A stretch of 64,000 nt of DNA from positions 1-64,000 of the forward strand of contig CAJTPV010000001.1 of assembly GCA_910578505.1 (NCBI GenBank), in the 5' to 3' direction. Position 1 is the stretch's first letter; each line of letters opens with the position of its first letter. Below the pieces are notes generated by a model. It was not told the origin of the DNA. It searched no databases and saw only the letters and a program-made list of their open reading frames with translations. This document shows positions 39,111 through 47,582 of this stretch, piece by piece. The position numbers and the translations under genes were made by a program. The stretch is from an uncultured Oscillospiraceae bacterium. Lineage in GTDB: Bacteria > Bacillota > Clostridia > Oscillospirales > Oscillospiraceae.

Positions 39111-41168
39111 ATGAACGAAACGATTACAGCCGCCGGCGAGAACCGGCTGCGCCACGCCAAATCCCCCTACCTGCTCCAGCACGCCCAGGACCCGGTCCAC
39201 TGGTACGGCTGGGGCCCGGAGGCCTTTCAGGCCGCCCGGCAGGAGGACAAGCCCATCTTCCTGTCCATCGGCTACTCCACCTGCCACTGGTGCCACGTCA
39301 TGGGCCGGGAGACCTTCCGGGACCCGGAGGCGGCGGAGGCCCTGAACCGGACGTTCATCTCCATCAAGGTGGACCGGGAGGAGCGGCCGGACATCGACGC
39401 CGTCTATATGGCGGCCTGTCAGGCCCTGACCGGCTCCGGCGGCTGGCCCCTGACCATCCTCATGACGCCGGACCAGAAGCCCTTTTGGGCCGGCACATAC
39501 CTCCCGCCCAGAGGGCAGCGCGGACGCCTGGGGCTGGTGGAGCTGCTGGGCGAGGTGGAGCGGCTGTGGCGGTTGGACCGGGACAGCCTGCTGGCGCTGG
39601 GGCAGCGGGTCACGGACCGCCTGTCCCAACCGGAGGAGAAAGCGCCGGAGGAGCCTGCCCCGCTCCTGTTCCAGGAGGCCGTCCGCCAGTGCCGGGAGAG
39701 CTTTGACCGGGAAAACGGCGGCTTTGGCGGCGCGCCCAAATTCCCCACCCCCCATGAGCTGCTGTTCCTGCTGGAATATGCCGCCTGTGCCCACAGTCCG
39801 GAGGCCATGGAGATGGCGGAGCTCTCCCTGACCCAGATATCCCGCGGCGGGATTTTTGACCACATCGGCGGCGGCTTCTGCCGCTACAGCACCGATGAGG
39901 CGTGGCTGACGCCCCACTTTGAGAAAATGCTCTATGACAACGCGCTGCTCTCCTACCTGTATTTACAGGCCTACGCCCGGACAAAGCGGCCCTGGTATCA
40001 GACCATCGCCAGCCGGACGCTGGAATATGCCCTGCGGGAGCTGCGCCTGCCCAGCGGCGGCTTTGCCTGCGGTCAGGACGCGGACAGCGAGGGGGAGGAG
40101 GGCCGGTACTATCTGCTGACCAGACAAGCGGTCTGCCGCGCCCTGGGGAGCCAGGAGGCCGGAGAGCGGTTCTGCCAATGGTACGGCATGGACGGGCAGG
40201 GGGAGCAGATTCCCCATCTGCTGAAAAACGGCCAGTTTGATAGCTCTGCCGGCCTGTTTATTACCGAGCGGGAGACGCTGGCGGACTACCGGCGGCGGCG
40301 CAGCCCCCTCCACCGGGACGGCAAGGTGGTCACCGCCTGGAACGCCATGATGGCGGCGGCCCTGGCAAAAGCATACCGCGTGTCAGGAGAAAAGCGGTAT
40401 CTGCGGGCGGCGGAGAGCACGCGGATGTTCCTGCGGACCCGTCTGGCCGCCCCGGGCGGCACGCTGCGCCACTGCTGGCGGGAGGGCGAGGCGGCGGCGG
40501 ACGGCCAGCTGGAGGATTACGCTTACTACTGCTGGGCGCTGCTGGAACTGTATGCGGCCAATTTCTCTGTCTCCTGTCTGCGAGAGGCGGCGGTGCTGGC
40601 GGAGACGCTGGAGAAGCTGTTTTGGGACCGGGAAAACGGCGGCTTTTACGCCACCGCAAAGAACGGCGAACCGCTCATCGTCCGGCAGAAAGGGGTCTGG
40701 GACGGGCCCTATGCGTCCGGAAACGCTGTGGCGGCGCTGGCGCTGGGCCGGCTGTGGCGTCTGACAGGGGAGCCGCGTTTCCGGGAGCTGTGGCAGCGGC
40801 AGCTGGCGTGGCTGTCCGGACAGATCGGAGCCGTTCCCATGGCCGGCTGCGGCGGACTGCTGGCAATCCTGGAGGCCCAGTATCCCGCCGGAGAGCTGGT
40901 GTGCGTATCCGCCGAGCGGACACCGGCCTGGCTGGCCGGCACGGCGGAGGAGCACCGCCTGCTGGCGGCGGCCAAGACCCCGGACAACAGCCGGGCCCTG
41001 GCGCTGCTGGCCCCCCATACGGCGGAACTCCCCATCCCCAGAAGGGGGCAGATGCTGTATCTGTGCCGGGACGGGGCCTGCGGCGCGCCGTCGGCAAGCC
41101 GCGAGCAGCTGCTCAGCCGCCTCGCACAGCAGGAGGCCGCCGTTCCCGCGGCTGCGCCTCCCCAGTGA
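39111..41168 (+). CDS. DUF255 / YyaL-type thioredoxin-domain protein
   Basis: A 685-residue cytoplasmic protein of the YyaL/SPATA20 family. Residues about 10-170 are a thioredoxin-like DUF255 domain with 'NPVHWY'-type 'DPVHWYGWGPEAF', the CxxC motif in 'STCHWCHVMGRETF', and 'KVDREERPDIDAVYM'. Residues ~215-560 form an (alpha/alpha)6 toroid resembling N-acylglucosamine epimerases ('GGFGGAPKFPTPHELLFLLE', 'GGIFDHIGGGFCRYSTDE', 'HFEKMLYDNALL', 'VTAWNAMMAAALAKAY'). Function is unknown; thiol-redox or carbohydrate-related activity has been suggested for the fold. The ATG follows GAGGAG at 12 bases. Confidence 0.88.
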   Translation: MNETITAAGENRLRHAKSPYLLQHAQDPVHWYGWGPEAFQAARQEDKPIFLSIGYSTCHWCHVMGRETFRDPEAAEALNRTFISIKVDREERPDIDAVYMAACQALTGSGGWPLTILMTPDQKPFWAGTYLPPRGQRGRLGLVELLGEVERLWRLDRDSLLALGQRVTDRLSQPEEKAPEEPAPLLFQEAVRQCRESFDRENGGFGGAPKFPTPHELLFLLEYAACAHSPEAMEMAELSLTQISRGGIFDHIGGGFCRYSTDEAWLTPHFEKMLYDNALLSYLYLQAYARTKRPWYQTIASRTLEYALRELRLPSGGFACGQDADSEGEEGRYYLLTRQAVCRALGSQEAGERFCQWYGMDGQGEQIPHLLKNGQFDSSAGLFITERETLADYRRRRSPLHRDGKVVTAWNAMMAAALAKAYRVSGEKRYLRAAESTRMFLRTRLAAPGGTLRHCWREGEAAADGQLEDYAYYCWALLELYAANFSVSCLREAAVLAETLEKLFWDRENGGFYATAKNGEPLIVRQKGVWDGPYASGNAVAALALGRLWRLTGEPRFRELWQRQLAWLSGQIGAVPMAGCGGLLAILEAQYPAGELVCVSAERTPAWLAGTAEEHRLLAAAKTPDNSRALALLAPHTAELPIPRRGQMLYLCRDGACGAPSASREQLLSRLAQQEAAVPAAAPPQ

Positions 41169-41253
41169 GGCGGGAAGCCGGTTTTGTCCCTTCTTTGTAT
41201 AGTCTTGCCGGTTTTTTTCCGCCGTGGATGGCTTATTTGCGGCAAATTACCGG

Positions 41254-41282
41254 TTGACGGGGCTGCTGTTTTATCGTATACT
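41254..41282 (+). promoter_or_regulatory. Sigma-A promoter for T-box-metNIQ
   Basis: TTGACG (41254-41259), 17-base spacer, TATACT (41277-41282). Confidence 0.75.
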
Positions 41283-41289
41283 AAGCCCA

Positions 41290-41572
41290 AATCAACCAAA
41301 ACAAAGGCAGTGAAGGAAAGAGTACGCAGTAAAGTACGCAGCAGAGAGCCCGGCGGGTGGAAAAGGGCGCGGAGGGTACTGCCGAAGATGGTTCCGGAGC
41401 CGTGTACCGACAGCGGAGGAGAACCCGCTTAGGCTGCAACGGGAGCGCCCGTTATCGCGCGGGGGTATGCTTGTACCTGATGAGGCCGCTGCCGCGAGGC
41501 AGCTGCGAACCAAGGTGGTATCACGGTGTTTCAGCGCCGTCCTTGATGGAAAGTCAGGGACGGCGCTTTTCC
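41290..41572 (+). promoter_or_regulatory. T-box riboswitch, methionine specifier
   Basis: T-box leader with the 14-base T-box core in 'AACCAAGGTGGTATCACGG' (41508-41526) and a factor-independent terminator, GCGCCGTCC...GGACGGCGC then TTTT (41534-41570). The likely specifier codon is ATG at 41398-41400 in 'GCCGAAGATGG', consistent with sensing uncharged tRNA-Met. It closely resembles the leader before metA (55232-55520), which has ATG at the same place. Confidence 0.92.
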
Positions 41573-41614
41573 TGCGCCTGCGGGTATCGCCTGCTTGGAA
41601 AAGAGAGGAATCAT

Positions 41615-42643
41615 ATGGCTGAACCGATCATTCAACTGAAAAATGTGACGAAGCACTTCGGCGCAGGAGAAAATGAGGTGGCCGCCCTGGAAAATATCAG
41701 CATCGATGTCCAGCCGGGGGAAATATTCGGCGTCATCGGGCTGAGCGGCGCGGGAAAAAGCACCCTGGTCCGCTGCATCAACCTGCTGGAGCGGCCCACC
41801 AGCGGCACGGTCATGGTGGACGGCCAGGACATGACCGCCCTCAGCGACGTCCAGCTGCGCACGGCCCGCAAATCCATCGGCATGATCTTCCAGGGCTTTA
41901 ACCTGCTCATGCAGCGCACGGCCCTGGACAACATCTGCTTCCCCCTGGAAATCAGCAAGACGCCCCGCAGGCAGGCCGTGGAGCGGGCCAGGGAGCTGCT
42001 GGAGATCGTGGACCTCTCCGGCCGCGCCAACGCCTACCCGGCCCAGCTGTCCGGCGGGCAGAAGCAGCGGGTGGCCATTGCCCGCACCCTGGCCACCAAC
42101 CCCAAGGTCCTCCTGTGCGACGAGGCCACCAGCGCCCTGGACCCCAAGACCACCCGGTCCATCCTGCGGCTGATCCAGGACATCAACCGCCGCCTGGGCA
42201 TCACGGTGGTGGTCATTACCCACGAGATGAAGGTCATTGAGGAAATCTGTTCCCGCGTGGCCATCCTGGACCACGGGCACCTGGCGGAGACCGGCACGGT
42301 GGAGGAGGTCTTCTCCCACCCGAAGACCGAGGCAGGCCGCCGCCTGGTCTACCCCGACGGCGTGCCCTACGAAATGCTCTCCCAGCACCGGGACAAAAAG
42401 GGCAAGCGGGTCATCCGGGTGGCCTTCAACGGCGGCACCGCCTACCAGCCCCTGGTGGCCTCCCTGGCCATCGACTGCGGCGTAAAGGCCAACATCCTGG
42501 GCGCGGACACCCGGAACATCGACGGCAGGGCCTTCGGCACCATGCTGCTGGGCCTGCCGGAGGAGGGGGCGGAAAAAGCCCTGGCCTACATCACCGCCCA
42601 AAAGGACATCACCGTGGAGGAGGTGCCGGATTACCATGTATGA
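41615..42643 (+). CDS. metN: Methionine ABC transporter ATP-binding protein
   Basis: The 342-residue ATPase of the MetNIQ methionine importer. Walker A 'GLSGAGKST', Q-loop 'MIFQGFNLL', signature 'LSGGQKQR', Walker B 'VLLCDEATSALD' and the H-loop 'VVITHEM'. The C-terminal ~90 residues form the NIL (ACT-like) domain that binds methionine and inhibits transport when internal methionine is high. SD AGAGGAA precedes the ATG. Overlaps metI by 8 bases. Expression is under a tRNA-Met T-box. Confidence 0.95.
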   Translation: MAEPIIQLKNVTKHFGAGENEVAALENISIDVQPGEIFGVIGLSGAGKSTLVRCINLLERPTSGTVMVDGQDMTALSDVQLRTARKSIGMIFQGFNLLMQRTALDNICFPLEISKTPRRQAVERARELLEIVDLSGRANAYPAQLSGGQKQRVAIARTLATNPKVLLCDEATSALDPKTTRSILRLIQDINRRLGITVVVITHEMKVIEEICSRVAILDHGHLAETGTVEEVFSHPKTEAGRRLVYPDGVPYEMLSQHRDKKGKRVIRVAFNGGTAYQPLVASLAIDCGVKANILGADTRNIDGRAFGTMLLGLPEEGAEKALAYITAQKDITVEEVPDYHV

Positions 42644-43394
42644 TACCATCCTGTCCCTGCTCCAATCCTGGGGCGTCCGGGAGAGCAGCGCGGTCAGTCA
42701 GGCCGAATTTCTCACAGACCTGCCCGCCATCGGTTTCGCCATCTGGGAGACCGTCTACGCGCCCGCCCTGGCCACGGTCTTTGCCTATCTGCTGGGGCTC
42801 CCCCTGGGCATTATTCTGGTTACAGGCGAGGAGGGAGGCATCCGCCCCCTGCCGAAGACCCTCATGCGGATATTGAACACGGCAGTCAACCTGCTGCGCT
42901 CCGTGCCGTTCCTGATTTTGATGGTCATGGTCATCCCTGTCAGCCGCATGATTGTCGGCACCAGCGTGGGGACGGTGGCCACCATCGTCCCCCTGACCGT
43001 AGCCGCCGCCCCCTATGTGGCCCGTCTGGTGGAGATCTCCCTGCGGGAGATGGACCGGGGCGTCATTGAAGCCGCCCAGGCCATGGGCTGCTCCCCCTGG
43101 CAGATCATCACAAAGGTGCTGCTGCCGGAGTGCAAGCCGTCCCTCATCAACGGGGCCACCAACGCCGCCATCACCATCCTGGGCTACGGCGCGATGGCGG
43201 GGGCCATCGGCGGCGGCGGACTGGGCGCCATCGCCCTGATGCGGGGCCACGGGCGGGGTCAGCTGGTGGTGATGTATGCCGCGGTAATCCTGCTGGTGGT
43301 TCTGGTCCAGATCCTGCAATCCATCGGTACCGCCCTGTCTGTAAAATCGGACCGGCGTATCAATAAAACCCAATCAAAAAGGAGTAAAAAGTGA
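42636..43394 (+). CDS. metI: Methionine ABC transporter permease
   Basis: A 252-residue inner-membrane permease with about five TM helices and the EAA loop 'EAAQAMGCSPWQIITKVLLP' that contacts MetN. Longer than the typical ~220 residues because of a short N-terminal extension and a Lys/Arg-rich tail 'RRINKTQSKRSKK'. Overlaps metN by 8 bases, and its stop overlaps the metQ start by one base. Confidence 0.93.
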   Translation: MYDTILSLLQSWGVRESSAVSQAEFLTDLPAIGFAIWETVYAPALATVFAYLLGLPLGIILVTGEEGGIRPLPKTLMRILNTAVNLLRSVPFLILMVMVIPVSRMIVGTSVGTVATIVPLTVAAAPYVARLVEISLREMDRGVIEAAQAMGCSPWQIITKVLLPECKPSLINGATNAAITILGYGAMAGAIGGGGLGAIALMRGHGRGQLVVMYAAVILLVVLVQILQSIGTALSVKSDRRINKTQSKRSKK

Positions 43395-44269
43395 TGAAAA
43401 AGTTTCTTGCATTTGTATTAGCCCTGGCCATGGTCCTGGCTCTGGCCGCCTGCGGCGGCAACAGCGGCGCGGGAAACAACAGCGGTAACGCCGGCAATGG
43501 CGGTGACGCCGCCGGCAGCAACGATGCCGGCAGCACAGGCGGCAAGACCGTGACCGTCGGCGCGACTCCCGCTCCCCACGCCGCCATTCTGGAGGTTGCC
43601 AAGAAGCTGATGGAGGCCGACGGGTACACCCTGGACATCAAGGAGTTTAACGACTATGTGACCCCCAACACCTCCCTGGAGGACGGCTCTCTGGACGCCA
43701 ACTACTTCCAGCACGTCACCTACATGAACGACTTCAACGACGAGCGGGGCGCCCATCTGGTCAACGCCGCCGGCATCCACTACGAGCCTCTGGGCCTGTA
43801 CGGCGGCAAGACCGCCTCTCTGGCCGATCTGGCTGACGGCGCGAAGATCGCCGTGCCCAACGACGCCACCAACGAGGCCCGGGCGCTGCTGCTGCTGGAG
43901 CAGGAGGGTCTGATCAAGCTGAAGGAGGGCGTGGGCGTGTCCGCCACCAAGAGCGACGTGGAGGAGAACCCCCACAACTTCGAGTTTGTGGAGATGGAGG
44001 CCCGTCTGACCCCCACCGTGCTGCAGGACGTGGACATGGCCGTGGTCAACGGCAACTACGCCATTGACGCCGGGCTGAAGATTGCGGACGCTCTGGCGGT
44101 GGAGTCCGCCGAGGGCGACGCCGCGGAGGCGTATGTGAACGTCATCGCGGTGAAAGAGGGCAATGAGAACGACGAGGGCATCCAGGAGCTGATCAAGTGC
44201 CTGAAGAGCGACGAGGTCAAGAGCTTTATTGAGGAGACCTACGAGGGCGCTGTGGTGCCGCTGTTCTGA
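43394..44269 (+). CDS. metQ: Methionine-binding lipoprotein
   Basis: A 291-residue NlpA/MetQ lipoprotein: signal with lipobox 'LALAAC' (Cys ~20), Gly/Asn/Ser-rich spacer of about 30 residues, then the binding domain ('VTVGATPAPHAAILEVAKKL', 'NTSLEDGSLDANYFQHVTYM', 'IAVPNDATNEARALLLLEQE', 'VVNGNYAIDAGL'). Captures methionine outside the membrane for MetNI. AGGAG lies nine bases upstream of the ATG at 43394; a GTG at 43391 is the alternative. Confidence 0.93.
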   Translation: MKKFLAFVLALAMVLALAACGGNSGAGNNSGNAGNGGDAAGSNDAGSTGGKTVTVGATPAPHAAILEVAKKLMEADGYTLDIKEFNDYVTPNTSLEDGSLDANYFQHVTYMNDFNDERGAHLVNAAGIHYEPLGLYGGKTASLADLADGAKIAVPNDATNEARALLLLEQEGLIKLKEGVGVSATKSDVEENPHNFEFVEMEARLTPTVLQDVDMAVVNGNYAIDAGLKIADALAVESAEGDAAEAYVNVIAVKEGNENDEGIQELIKCLKSDEVKSFIEETYEGAVVPLF

Positions 44270-44298
44270 TAGCGCCAATGAATCTATCATAAAGAGGC

Positions 44299-44340
44299 AA
44301 ATCCGCCCCTGGTGCTGAAAAGCACCGGGGGCGGATTTTT
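44299..44340 (+). terminator. Intrinsic terminator after metNIQ
   Basis: AATCCGCCCC...GGTGC pairs with GCACC...GGGGCGGATT, then TTTTT. Confidence 0.9.
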
Positions 44341-44346
44341 GCTCTT

Positions 44347-44536
44347 TTATGGCAGCAGGTCCTCAAAAATATCCTCCAAGGGGATATCCAGGTCATCGAA
44401 CAGGCTGCATTGAAAATGCGTCACAACTGCGGCCCGCTATCGTATGGTTGGGCGTGGCCGGAGACATGGCAATGACCTCTCCGTCAATCAGCTCCTCCGG
44501 CCACTCCTCCCGGTACGCCAAATTTTCATTCGCCAT
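44347..44536 (-). pseudogene. Uma2-family endonuclease remnant
   Basis: From the ATG at 44536 the frame encodes 'MANENLAYREEWPEELIDG' and 'EVIAMSPATPNHT', the N-terminal motif of Uma2 (DUF820) PD-(D/E)XK-like proteins. It then goes out of frame. The second frame gives 'LFDDLDIPLEDIFEDLLP', the family's C-terminus, up to the stop at 44347. The central nuclease domain of about 120 residues is deleted. Confidence 0.75.
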
Positions 44537-44570
44537 GGCGGCACTCCTCTCCCCGCGTCTATCCCCAATT

Positions 44571-45425
44571 CTACAGATTCTCCCGGACGGCCCGCAGCTG
44601 CCGGACGTTCTCCTCATAGAGCTGCTGGCTGACGGCCATTTTGCGGATAATATTCTTCACCGTGATCTCCAGGTCGGACCCCTCCCGGTAGTCGGCGGGA
44701 TAAATATAATCCACGCGCCGCTGCCGGAGCAGCTGCTCCACGCCCTTTTTGTTCACGGCCTGATAGACGGCAATGGCCTGGCCGCCGTAGGAGCGCATCA
44801 TCTTCATACAGGGGACGTCGCTGAGGCCGTCGCCGATATAGATCATATTGGTAAAGGGCACCCGCTTGCTGTCGTCGGGCATAGAGGCGTTGAGGGTCTT
44901 GTCGTCGGCCACATCCAGGACGCCCTTGTTGATCCGGTAGACAAACTGGGTCTTGGCGGTAAAATTCACCGCCAGCTTGGGCCAGACGGGAAACCCCTCC
45001 TGGTCATAATAAAACTCGCTGGCGAAAATCTCCTTAAACGCCCCCGCCACGGCGCTGCCCTCAATAATCTCCCTAAGGCCGGAGGAGATGACATAGTGCT
45101 CCACCTCCACGCCCAAAAGCCCTCCATACCGGTTCATCCGCTCAAACCAGTCGGGGACGCCCTGGAAGAAGGACACGCTGCGCCCGCAGTGCCTGAGCGT
45201 ATCCCGCGTCAGCGGAATCCCCAGCTCCCTGGACTTGCGGACCATCATATACATATACGCCAGAATGCCGTCCATATGCTGCTGCCGGCCGAAGTCGTTG
45301 GCCTCCCGCCAGAAGTCGCCGGGGGCCATACCCAGCCTGGGGATAAAGGCGTAGTTCTGCATATCCTGGGTGCAGAGGGTCTTGTCGAAATCGTACAGCA
45401 GCGCGACAATCGTCTTGCCAGCCAT
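44571..45425 (-). CDS. HAD-IB family phosphatase
   Basis: A 284-residue cytoplasmic HAD hydrolase. Motif I 'LLYDFDKTLC' (nucleophile and acid/base Asp), motif II 'YVISSGLRE', motif III Lys in the 'FVYRINKG' region and motif IV 'YIGDGLSDVPCMKMM'. Similar to phosphoserine-phosphatase-like HADs of Clostridia; substrate unknown. AGGAGGT lies six bases before the ATG. It is the last gene of a long minus-strand operon that includes divIVA and sepF, though two hairpins lie between it and divIVA. Confidence 0.85.
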   Translation of the reverse strand: MAGKTIVALLYDFDKTLCTQDMQNYAFIPRLGMAPGDFWREANDFGRQQHMDGILAYMYMMVRKSRELGIPLTRDTLRHCGRSVSFFQGVPDWFERMNRYGGLLGVEVEHYVISSGLREIIEGSAVAGAFKEIFASEFYYDQEGFPVWPKLAVNFTAKTQFVYRINKGVLDVADDKTLNASMPDDSKRVPFTNMIYIGDGLSDVPCMKMMRSYGGQAIAVYQAVNKKGVEQLLRQRRVDYIYPADYREGSDLEITVKNIIRKMAVSQQLYEENVRQLRAVRENL

Positions 45426-45458
45426 ATAGAACCTCCTATCCGACCACAAAAAGCACGA

Positions 45459-45530
45459 AAGGGGGCACAGCAGCCCCCTTTCCCCAACAAACATCAAAAG
45501 TTTTCGCCCGCCTTTTTCAAAAGGCGGCGG
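45459..45530 (-). terminator. Hairpins between divIVA-like and HAD genes
   Basis: GAAAGGGGGC/GCCCCCTTTC (about 45458-45483) and GCCGCCTTTT/AAAAGGCGGGC (about 45503-45527), the second followed on the minus strand by A/T-rich sequence. May attenuate read-through into the HAD gene. Confidence 0.45.
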
Positions 45531-45550
45531 GTCCGGGCAGAGCCCGGCGT

Positions 45551-46375
45551 CTAATCCTTCACATAGTTGCGGCCAAACTGGAGGTCCTCCAAATTCAAAA
45601 CTCTGGTCGCCTCCACATCCTCCTGCGCAGCGGGGGCGCTGTCCTCCGCAAAGGGGTCGCCCTGGGGCATGTCCGCCTCCTCCGCAGCCGCCGGGGCGAA
45701 CGCGGCCACCGCGGCGGGCGGGGAGCTCTCCTCCTCCGAAACCGCGGCCACTGGCTGGGAGACAGCCGCCGGCTCAACCGGCAGCACCTTGGTGTCCGAC
45801 ACCGGCGGCGGGGCCTCCTGGGTCTGCCGGGCCGCCGGGGCGGCCATCTGGACGGGCTGCTCCTCCTCCACCGGCAGCTCCGGCAGGCGGTCCAGCAGGG
45901 CCAGCTCCTCGTTGCACACAACGGTCACTTCCCGGATAAACTCCCGCAGCTTCACCTGGCCCAGGGCCAGGCGGCGGCGCTCCGCCTCCAGCTCCCGGTC
46001 CACCCGCGCTCGAATCTCGACGAGGCGGCGCTCCTCCGCCTCCACCTCCCTGGCCAGCTCGTTCTTCCTGTTCTGAACAGCGGCGGCGGCGTTGGCGATC
46101 ATGGCGTCCCGCTTCTGCTCGGCCTCAGCCACCATGGAGGTGGCCATCTTCTGGGCGGTCAGCAGGGTGGAGCGCATGGCGTCCTCCACCTCCCGGTACT
46201 CCGCCATCTTGTCCACCATCACCTTCAGCTTTGCCTTCAGGGCGGCGTTCTCCTTATACAGGGCAGAGTAGTCCTCCGTCAGCCTGTCCAAAAACTCGTC
46301 CACACTGGTCATATGGTAGCCGCCGATGGCGGCCTTGGCAAACGTACAGTTTGCCACCTCCTGTGGTGTCATCAT
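45551..46375 (-). CDS. DivIVA-domain cell-division/polarity protein
   Basis: A 274-residue coiled-coil protein. The DivIVA N-terminus is clear ('MTPQEVANCTFAKAAIGGYH' then 'VDEFLDRLTEDYSALYKENA'), with residues 35-150 predicted coiled coil (long Glu/Arg/Ala heptads). A low-complexity Ala/Pro/Glu linker and a conserved-looking C-terminal 'NLEDLQFGRNYV' follow. DivIVA homologues bind negatively curved membrane and recruit division or growth proteins. GGAGGGA lies eight bases before the first of two ATGs. Next to sepF, as in many Firmicutes division clusters. Confidence 0.9.
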   Translation of the reverse strand: MMTPQEVANCTFAKAAIGGYHMTSVDEFLDRLTEDYSALYKENAALKAKLKVMVDKMAEYREVEDAMRSTLLTAQKMATSMVAEAEQKRDAMIANAAAAVQNRKNELAREVEAEERRLVEIRARVDRELEAERRRLALGQVKLREFIREVTVVCNEELALLDRLPELPVEEEQPVQMAAPAARQTQEAPPPVSDTKVLPVEPAAVSQPVAAVSEEESSPPAAVAAFAPAAAEEADMPQGDPFAEDSAPAAQEDVEATRVLNLEDLQFGRNYVKD

Positions 46376-46420
46376 AGCAAATCCCTCCTACCGGAAGCGG
46401 ACCCGCGGGGCCCCGCTCCC

Positions 46421-46870
46421 TCAGAAATACAGGCCGTTATTCTCCAATTCGTCGATCAAATCACCTTGGATGTCCACAGAATAGGGGGTAATGATGTATG
46501 TATTGACAGCCACCTTCTTGATCTTGCCCTCCCCCGCGTAGGCCACGCCGGAGAGAAAGTCGATCAGCCGGCGGGCGATGTCCTTGTGGGTAGACTCCAA
46601 ATTGACAACTACCGTGCGCTTCTCCTTCAAATGGTCCGCGATCTCGCTGGCATTCTCAAACCGCTCCGGCTTCACCAGCACCACCTTCAGCTGGGTGGTG
46701 GCGTGGATATTCACCACCTTGCCGTTGCGGCGGCTGTCCACGGCGCCGCGGTCATAGCGGGGGCGCTCGTCAAAAAACGGGGACTCCTGCTCGCCGAAGA
46801 CCTCATCGTAATCATCATCCTCATCGCTGATGGGCGTGATCATTTTCCTGATATTATCAAGCAAGCTCAT
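46421..46870 (-). CDS. sepF: Cell division protein SepF
   Basis: A 149-residue FtsZ-associated protein that tethers and bundles FtsZ at the septum. N-terminal amphipathic membrane anchor ('MSLLDNIRKMITPI'), acidic linker, then the SepF core ('VVLVKPERFENASEIADHLK', 'RTVVVNLESTHKDIARRLID', 'FLSGVAYAGEGKIKKVAVNT'). Length is typical. GGAGG lies 11 bases before the ATG. Lies 19 bases downstream of yggS, the arrangement common in Firmicutes. Confidence 0.95.
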   Translation of the reverse strand: MSLLDNIRKMITPISDEDDDYDEVFGEQESPFFDERPRYDRGAVDSRRNGKVVNIHATTQLKVVLVKPERFENASEIADHLKEKRTVVVNLESTHKDIARRLIDFLSGVAYAGEGKIKKVAVNTYIITPYSVDIQGDLIDELENNGLYF

Positions 46871-46889
46871 GAATAGGGACCTCCAAACC

Positions 46890-47582
46890 TTATTGGTAGT
46901 GCCGTTGTCCGAAGATAGCGGAGCCGACACGCACCATGGTAGCGCCCGCGGCAATGGCGTCTTCAAAATCATCGCTCATACCCATAGACAAATACACAAA
47001 AGTATTATCGTACAAATTCCGGCCTATGTCAACATATAATTCTGATACTCTTGCAAAAAAAGGCAAATTCCCATGGGGCGTCCGCTCCACGGGGGGGATG
47101 GTCATCAATCCCCGCACCCGGACGCTGGAAAAGGCCCTGGCCCTGTCCGCGGCGGCGTACAGCTCCTCCGGCGCAAAGCCGCTCTTGCTCTCCTCGCCGC
47201 CGATATTCACCTCCAGCAGCACGTCCTGCACCAGCTCCAGCTTGGCGGCCCGGCGGTCGATCTCCTCCAGCAGCTCCAGGGAGCCCACGGAGTGGATCAG
47301 CGCCGCCCTGCCCACCACCTGCCGCACCTTGTTGCGCTGCAGATGGCCGATGAAATGCAGGGGCGCGCCGTCATAGGCGTTCTCCGCCAGCTTGGCGGTC
47401 ATCTCCTGGACCCGGTTCTCCCCCAGGGCGTCGATGCCCGCCGCAATGGCCGCCCGGCAGGCGGCGGCGTCATTCATCTTGCTGGCGCCTACCAGCAGGA
47501 TGTCCCTTGGGTCCCGCCCGGCTTTTTCAGCCGCCGCCGCCATCCGGCTGCGGATGCTCTGTATATTTTCCGCAATACTCAT
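46890..47582 (-). CDS. yggS: YggS/PLPBP family pyridoxal-phosphate homeostasis protein
   Basis: A 230-residue alanine-racemase-like TIM-barrel protein that binds pyridoxal phosphate but has no known catalysis. PLP Lys in 'ILLVGASKMN', then 'LGENRVQEM', 'HFIGHLQRNK', 'IHSVGSLELL', 'NIGGEESKSGF', 'RGLMTIPP' and 'LSMGMSDDFEDAI'. Its ATG shares a base with the stop of the upstream HlyD-like gene, so translation is coupled. Confidence 0.93.
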   Translation of the reverse strand: MSIAENIQSIRSRMAAAAEKAGRDPRDILLVGASKMNDAAACRAAIAAGIDALGENRVQEMTAKLAENAYDGAPLHFIGHLQRNKVRQVVGRAALIHSVGSLELLEEIDRRAAKLELVQDVLLEVNIGGEESKSGFAPEELYAAADRARAFSSVRVRGLMTIPPVERTPHGNLPFFARVSELYVDIGRNLYDNTFVYLSMGMSDDFEDAIAAGATMVRVGSAIFGQRHYQ

